A stretch of 64,000 nt of DNA from Megascapheus bottae (taxonomy: Eukaryota; Chordata; Mammalia; Rodentia; Geomyidae). The stretch spans positions 22,517,110-22,581,109 of the forward strand of contig JANJXV010000025.1 in assembly GCA_024803745.1 (NCBI GenBank), given 5' to 3'. The notes below the pieces were generated by a model. It made no database searches. It was not told the origin of the DNA and saw only the letters and a program-made list of their open reading frames with translations. Made by a program: the position numbers and the translations under genes. Shown here piece after piece: positions 60,095-64,000 of this stretch; within the stretch, counting starts at the first letter, position 1, and each line of letters opens with the position of its first letter.

Positions 60095-60538
60095 CAGGAA
60101 CTCCCCTTTTAGGCTTCAACAGTGAAAATGAGAGTCTGGGGGTTAACAGTTTTGGTTAGGATACTCAGGAGACCTCTGGCATTTAATACTTGAAAGCCTT
60201 GGGTAAACAATTGTTGGTGTAGGAAGTTGTCTGGAGTACATGGTTTAGTGGGTTGGTGGGGGAGCCCATTTAAAAGCAGTTCTTAAGCGTGTGTGTGTGT
60301 GCTTGGCTTCTGTAAAAATTGATGCTTATTTAGAGAGAATTGGAAAGACATTTAACTTGGTGGCCTGAATCTGCACTGTAATGTGTGAAATTTGCAATTC
60401 TTTTCTAAAATGTAAAGTCAACAGTTGAAAGTACAGGTGCATTTAGAGAATCCCTTGCAATAAGCTATGATTGTAAGGGTAGAAAGGGTAAGCAGAAGTT
60501 ATGAAAGTTTATAATTTCTTTTCTTTCTTTTTTTTTTT
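60095..60538 (+). other. Unique intronic sequence
   Basis: No exon is recognised. A (GT)n of 7 units is at 60288-60301. Confidence 0.4.
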
Positions 60539-60539
60539 G

Positions 60540-60840
60540 TGGGGGGCAGTCCTGGGCCTAGAACTTGGAGCCTCGACACTGTCCTTGGCCTTTCTCAAGG
60601 CTATCATTCTATCTCTTGAGCCGCAGCACTGCTTCCAGCTTTTTTCTTAGTATGTGGTACCGAGGAATGGAACCCTGGTCTTTGTGTATGCTAGGCAAGC
60701 ACTCTACCACTAGGCCAAACTCCTGGCCAAATTTTTTGTTGTGTATTGTAATGCACCCCAGTAATCCCGGGGATAGAGCATTTAAGACCAGTGAAGGCTC
60801 AAGTCCAGTCTGGCTAAATAGGAGATGACTGGATTGTATA
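60540..60840 (-). mobile_element. IDL-Geo SINE and weak B1-like remnant
   Basis: IDL-Geo 60540-60728 (GGCAGTCCTGGGCCTAGAAC, GTGGTACCGAGGAATGGAAC, CACTAGGCCAAACTCCTGGC). A possible plus-strand B1-like scrap follows at 60740-60835. Confidence 0.82.
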
Positions 60841-61124
60841 GGGGAAGGTTTGAAAGCTGGAATTTGGGGCATGAGGCATAACAGCAGGGTATTTGGCCTC
60901 TATACCAAGAATGTACTGATTTTATTTTTCTTATCATTGTTCCCCAAATAATACTATGCAACTATTTGCATAGCATTTAAATGATTTTAGGTAACCTGGA
61001 GAGAATTTAAAATATGCTGCAGTATATATGTAGGTTATTTGCAACTGTGTGGGACACTTGACAATATGGCACTTTTTTAAAAAAGGACTCAAACTTCTGT
61101 AAATTTATGGTATCCTTATTGGAA
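60841..61124 (+). other. AT-rich unique intronic sequence
   Basis: No exon is recognised. Confidence 0.4.
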
Positions 61125-61330
61125 GGAGTGTACGGAGCTTTTTTCATAGTAGTATAGTATTTCAGTGTATGGATGAACCTCATGTAACCACCTCGGCTTT
61201 GATGGAAGTTTAGGTTGTTTTCTATCCCTTTTTTTTTTTTTAAACAAACAGTATTGTCATGAAGTTCTTTTACACTTAAATGTTGGAAGGGGGGAAAAAT
61301 CACCCAAGATATGATTACTTGGTGAAATTG
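61125..61330 (+). mobile_element. Ancient L1 3' UTR fragment
   Basis: TTTCATAGTAGTATAGTATT, CAGTGTATGGATGAACCTCA and GGAAGTTTAGGTTGTTTTCT correspond to the same L1M region as the copy at 36.3 kb. Confidence 0.6.
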
Positions 61331-62270
61331 TGCTTTTAAATTTTAATAGTTGTCTTCCATTGAGATGGTATCAAAATTAGCATACCCTACTTCCAGCATT
61401 GTATGAGAGTGGAAGGTCATTTCAGTTCATCGTGTTTAGTTAGTGTAATGATAGGAAGGCTTGGAGCAAACAGAGCTGGAGACTACTACTTGAGACATCT
61501 CTGGGTTGGAGGTCTGTTTTAAGGAGTCAGGGCCATACTAGAAGCAGTTAGGTGGCTGCTAGCTGCAGCCAGCAGTAGATGGAGTCTGGAGAGCACAGTC
61601 AGGGATATAGTGAAGATGAAGTGATGCATGGCTCCTGCTGGTCCAGACAGTAGAGGTCTGGGGGGAGGGGCGGTGGTGGTAGCAGCCAAGAGATGCTTTA
61701 CAATGCCCATTTATTACCTGAAGGAAACATACCTGACAGGACTTGAGTCATAAAGCTGTGGGGGCTTTTAGTACAGAGATCTTCTATTTAAGTTTCCCCC
61801 ACCCCCACCCTAGGGGATTAAAGCTGTTGTGAGGCTCTTCTGTGTTTTACTGGTTACAGGATTTCCTGGCCTGCCGAGGTTGATAGGTTGGGGAGTACAG
61901 GCACTTTGGGGCTTCATCTCTCCACCTTGCTTAACTAAGCAGAGTTTGTTTTACATGATGGGTTCTGTCAGTATCTCTGTAGTGAATCAGCAAACAGCTC
62001 TTGCTGTAGAATCAGCAATCGTCTGAATCCAGATGGAGGCCTACGGGGCTGTGAGTCACTCACATTCTTTATTTGCTTTCCTGGTAATGGTAGGTGACCC
62101 ATATAAAAATGAAAGTGATGGCATTTGGCTTTCTGTAGATTTTTAAAAAAGGATTTAGTTGGCTTATGTTGGGTTTTTGTTTAGTTTCTTCCTTTTTAAA
62201 ATGCTGATTGACTCACCAGTGAAATATGTAGTGAAATAGTTTTGCTCATTTATGGTGTGGGTGCTAAGGA
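61331..62270 (+). other. Unique intronic sequence, SINE-free
   Basis: Nearly 1 kb with no recognisable repeat or exon. Confidence 0.4.
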
Positions 62271-62271
62271 A

Positions 62272-62455
62272 TTTGCATAACATTATGTCAACTAATTCTC
62301 ACAACTACCTGCAGAGTAGATTACTGTTCAAAGTTTGTTTTGCAAGCTAGCAAGAAAGTTGAGGCTCAGAGAAGTTCAGTAATTTACTCAAGGTCATGGA
62401 GATAAGAAAGAGGTGTAGTTACTTAAGCGAAATTGTAGCTGACTCCTGAGCCCTA
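62272..62455 (-). mobile_element. MIR SINE
   Basis: AACTAATTCTCACAACTACC, GTTGAGGCTCAGAGAAGTTC, AGTAATTTACTCAAGGTCAT and GCTGACTCCTGAGCCC are in full reverse MIR order. Confidence 0.8.
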
Positions 62456-62900
62456 GTGAGGGCTCAGTTCAGTTGAAATCTAGTTATTTGCCTAGCAACA
62501 GAATCCACACATATACAGGAATGGAAGGACCCAGGTGGAATGCTGAGGGATTTGTGCAGGTGCCACAGTGAAGGAACAAAACTGGGGTGTGGGCTGAATT
62601 CAGAGGAGGACTTTATTCTTTTCTGTTTCTCTTTTTCCTCACATTCTGGTGGGCAGAGACTGACAGGGAAACTTAACTGTATTTGGGCTTATCCCTCATT
62701 GTGTTCAGGATGTGAGCAAGGCCAAAGGTGCTGGCAGGGCTGGGTAACTGGGCAGCAGCTAAGCTTGTTTTCTTTCCTCTGTGGACCCAAAGTTGTCATC
62801 TGCTTTCCTGCTGATTGCTGATGGCCCTGCGCTGATTTGGTAGTGGTATATCAGTGTTCCAACATGGCTTCCTAAATTGTGCTAGTTACAACCTTTAAAA
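62456..62900 (+). other. Unique intronic sequence
   Basis: No exon is recognised. Confidence 0.4.
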
Positions 62901-62911
62901 AGTCATAGTTG

Positions 62912-63127
62912 GAGGGGCTGGGAGTTTGACCTAGTGGTAGAGTGCTTGCCTGGCATGCACAAAGACCCAGGTCTGATTCCTCAGTACCACATACGTAGAA
63001 AAAAGCCAGAAATGGTAGAGCTCAGGTGGTAGAGCTCTAGCCTTGAGAAAGTCCAAGAACAGTGCTCAGGCCCTGAGCTCAAGCCCAGAACTGGCGCCCT
63101 CGCGTACACACAGGTACACACACACAC
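62912..63127 (+). mobile_element. IDL-Geo SINE with perfect TSD and (CA)n tail
   Basis: AGTCATAGTTG flanks it exactly (62901-62911 and 63128-63138). TTTGACCTAGTGGTAGAGTG and GAGCTCAAGCCCAGAACTGG bound the dimer. The tail is CA-rich (GTACACACAGGTACACACAC) rather than poly(A), and it lies inside the duplication, so the CA repeat belongs to the inserted element. Confidence 0.95.
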
Positions 63128-63138
63128 AGTCATAGTTG

Positions 63139-63838
63139 AAATGGACTGAATCTCCTGCCTAGTGTTCTGCAGAGAGCCCAGAGCCATGTGAGCCCCAAGT
63201 TAGGGTTGTTATACAGACTTCTTACCCTTTGTACTGTGGCCATCTGTGTGATGGGAGGAGCTCACAGAAGTCCTAGCCAGGAAGAGGCACTTCCTACAAA
63301 ACACTTGCACAGCACCTCTCACTTCCTGCAGAATGGGAGTCCATTCAAAAGTCCCTCCAACAGCTGCTCCTATGGCCTCATTCTCTGTTGTGGAGAGTAT
63401 GAGGTCCTATTGGGCCACTGGGCCAATGAGAGCTTTCACAAATGTGACAGAACAGCAGTTAAAATGATAGTATTAGAGTTGTGCTGAGTGCATTCACACA
63501 GCTTAGCTGATAACTTAGGGGGTTTGTGTGGGCTGGGGATTTAGGTTTCAGTTGTAGAGCACTTGCATAGTATGTATAAGGTGGATGGCATTTTATACCA
63601 AAGATGCTCCAGGAGCTTTCCAAGTTTGCCAGGAGTGGCTCCACGTGTCATTCTTTGCTGCTGTGTATGCACTGATGCCCATGAAATGAAGCCTGCACTT
63701 TCTTGTGGATTGTATAGACAGCCCCCTTTTCTGTGTAGCCTCATTCTGGCTTTGACCTATATTCAGAGATGGATATCTATCCCACAAGTAGAAACAGCAT
63801 TAGAATATATTCTGTCTCTCTCTCTTGTTAGTCATAGA
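63139..63838 (+). other. Unique intronic sequence with ID-like remnant
   Basis: An ID-like monomer lies at about 63530-63600 (GGGGATTTAGGTTTCAGTTG, TAGAGCACTTGCATAGTATG). A 99-codon frame (63188-63487) begins with a hydrophobic segment but has no recognisable homolog. Confidence 0.4.
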
Positions 63839-64000
63839 GCTTGAACTCGGCCTGGGCACTGTCCCTGAAATTTTTGGGTCAAGGTTAGCACTCTGCCACT
63901 TTGAGCCACAGCTCCATTTACAGTTTTTGGGTGGCTACTTGGAGAAAAGAGTCTCAGACTTTCTGCATGGGCTGGCTTTGAACTGTGATACTGTGGATTA
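63839..64000 (-). mobile_element. 7SL-head/Geo-tail SINE, cut by window end
   Basis: GAGCTTGAACTCGGCCTGGG, GTTAGCACTCTGCCACTTTG, GGGCTGGCTTTGAACTGTGA. It continues to the edge of the window. Confidence 0.8.

Noticed and set aside
63188..63487. 99-codon ORF with hydrophobic start
   Set aside because: Lies in a presumed intron, begins just after a SINE, and shows no domain or homolog that I recognise.

Overview
This is mammalian nuclear DNA, almost certainly from a geomyoid rodent (pocket mice, kangaroo rats, pocket gophers). The call rests on the interspersed repeats. The window is full of a dimeric SINE with a tRNA-Ala/ID-like left monomer and a right monomer that matches my memory of IDL-Geo, a family described as restricted to Geomyoidea. 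A second abundant family joins a 7SL/B1-like head to the same right monomer. I cannot name the species or chromosome from sequence alone.

Layout. 1-8.9 kb is mostly unique, GC-moderate sequence with ancient MIR, L2 and LTR pieces and few SINEs. 8.95-10.45 kb is a dense CpG island with GC boxes, two NRF1-type sites and strong minus-strand splice donors near 9.28 kb, so it probably carries the first exon of a gene running leftwards. It is followed at once by about 700 bp of (CCAT)n. 11.2-48.6 kb is SINE-rich intergenic or intronic DNA. It holds many microsatellites, remnants of L1, L2 and LTR elements, one truncated processed pseudogene of ATP5MG (47.6-47.8 kb, minus), a good CTCF-like site at 18.59 kb, and several AT-rich islands that look like conserved non-coding elements.

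49.0-50.1 kb is a second CpG island with the layout of a bidirectional housekeeping promoter: tandem GC boxes, an inverted CCAAT box, an ETS site and a YY1 site. To the right it probably drives a gene whose 5' leader ends in an exon where the ATG at 49926-49928 directly precedes a GTAAGT donor; a two-codon upstream ORF precedes it. The remaining 14 kb would then be its first coding intron, and I recognise no further exon. To the left a transcript with a donor at 49038 is possible.

No complete protein-coding gene is recognisable, and almost all long open frames are low-complexity, CpG-island or SINE sequence. The most interesting material is structural: two SINE families sharing one 3' module that itself looks tRNA-derived, CA/TG microsatellites that repeatedly sit at the tails of these SINEs, the promoter pair, a retrocopy apparently primed from an internal A-run, and a perfect homeodomain-type inverted repeat at 17.6 kb.
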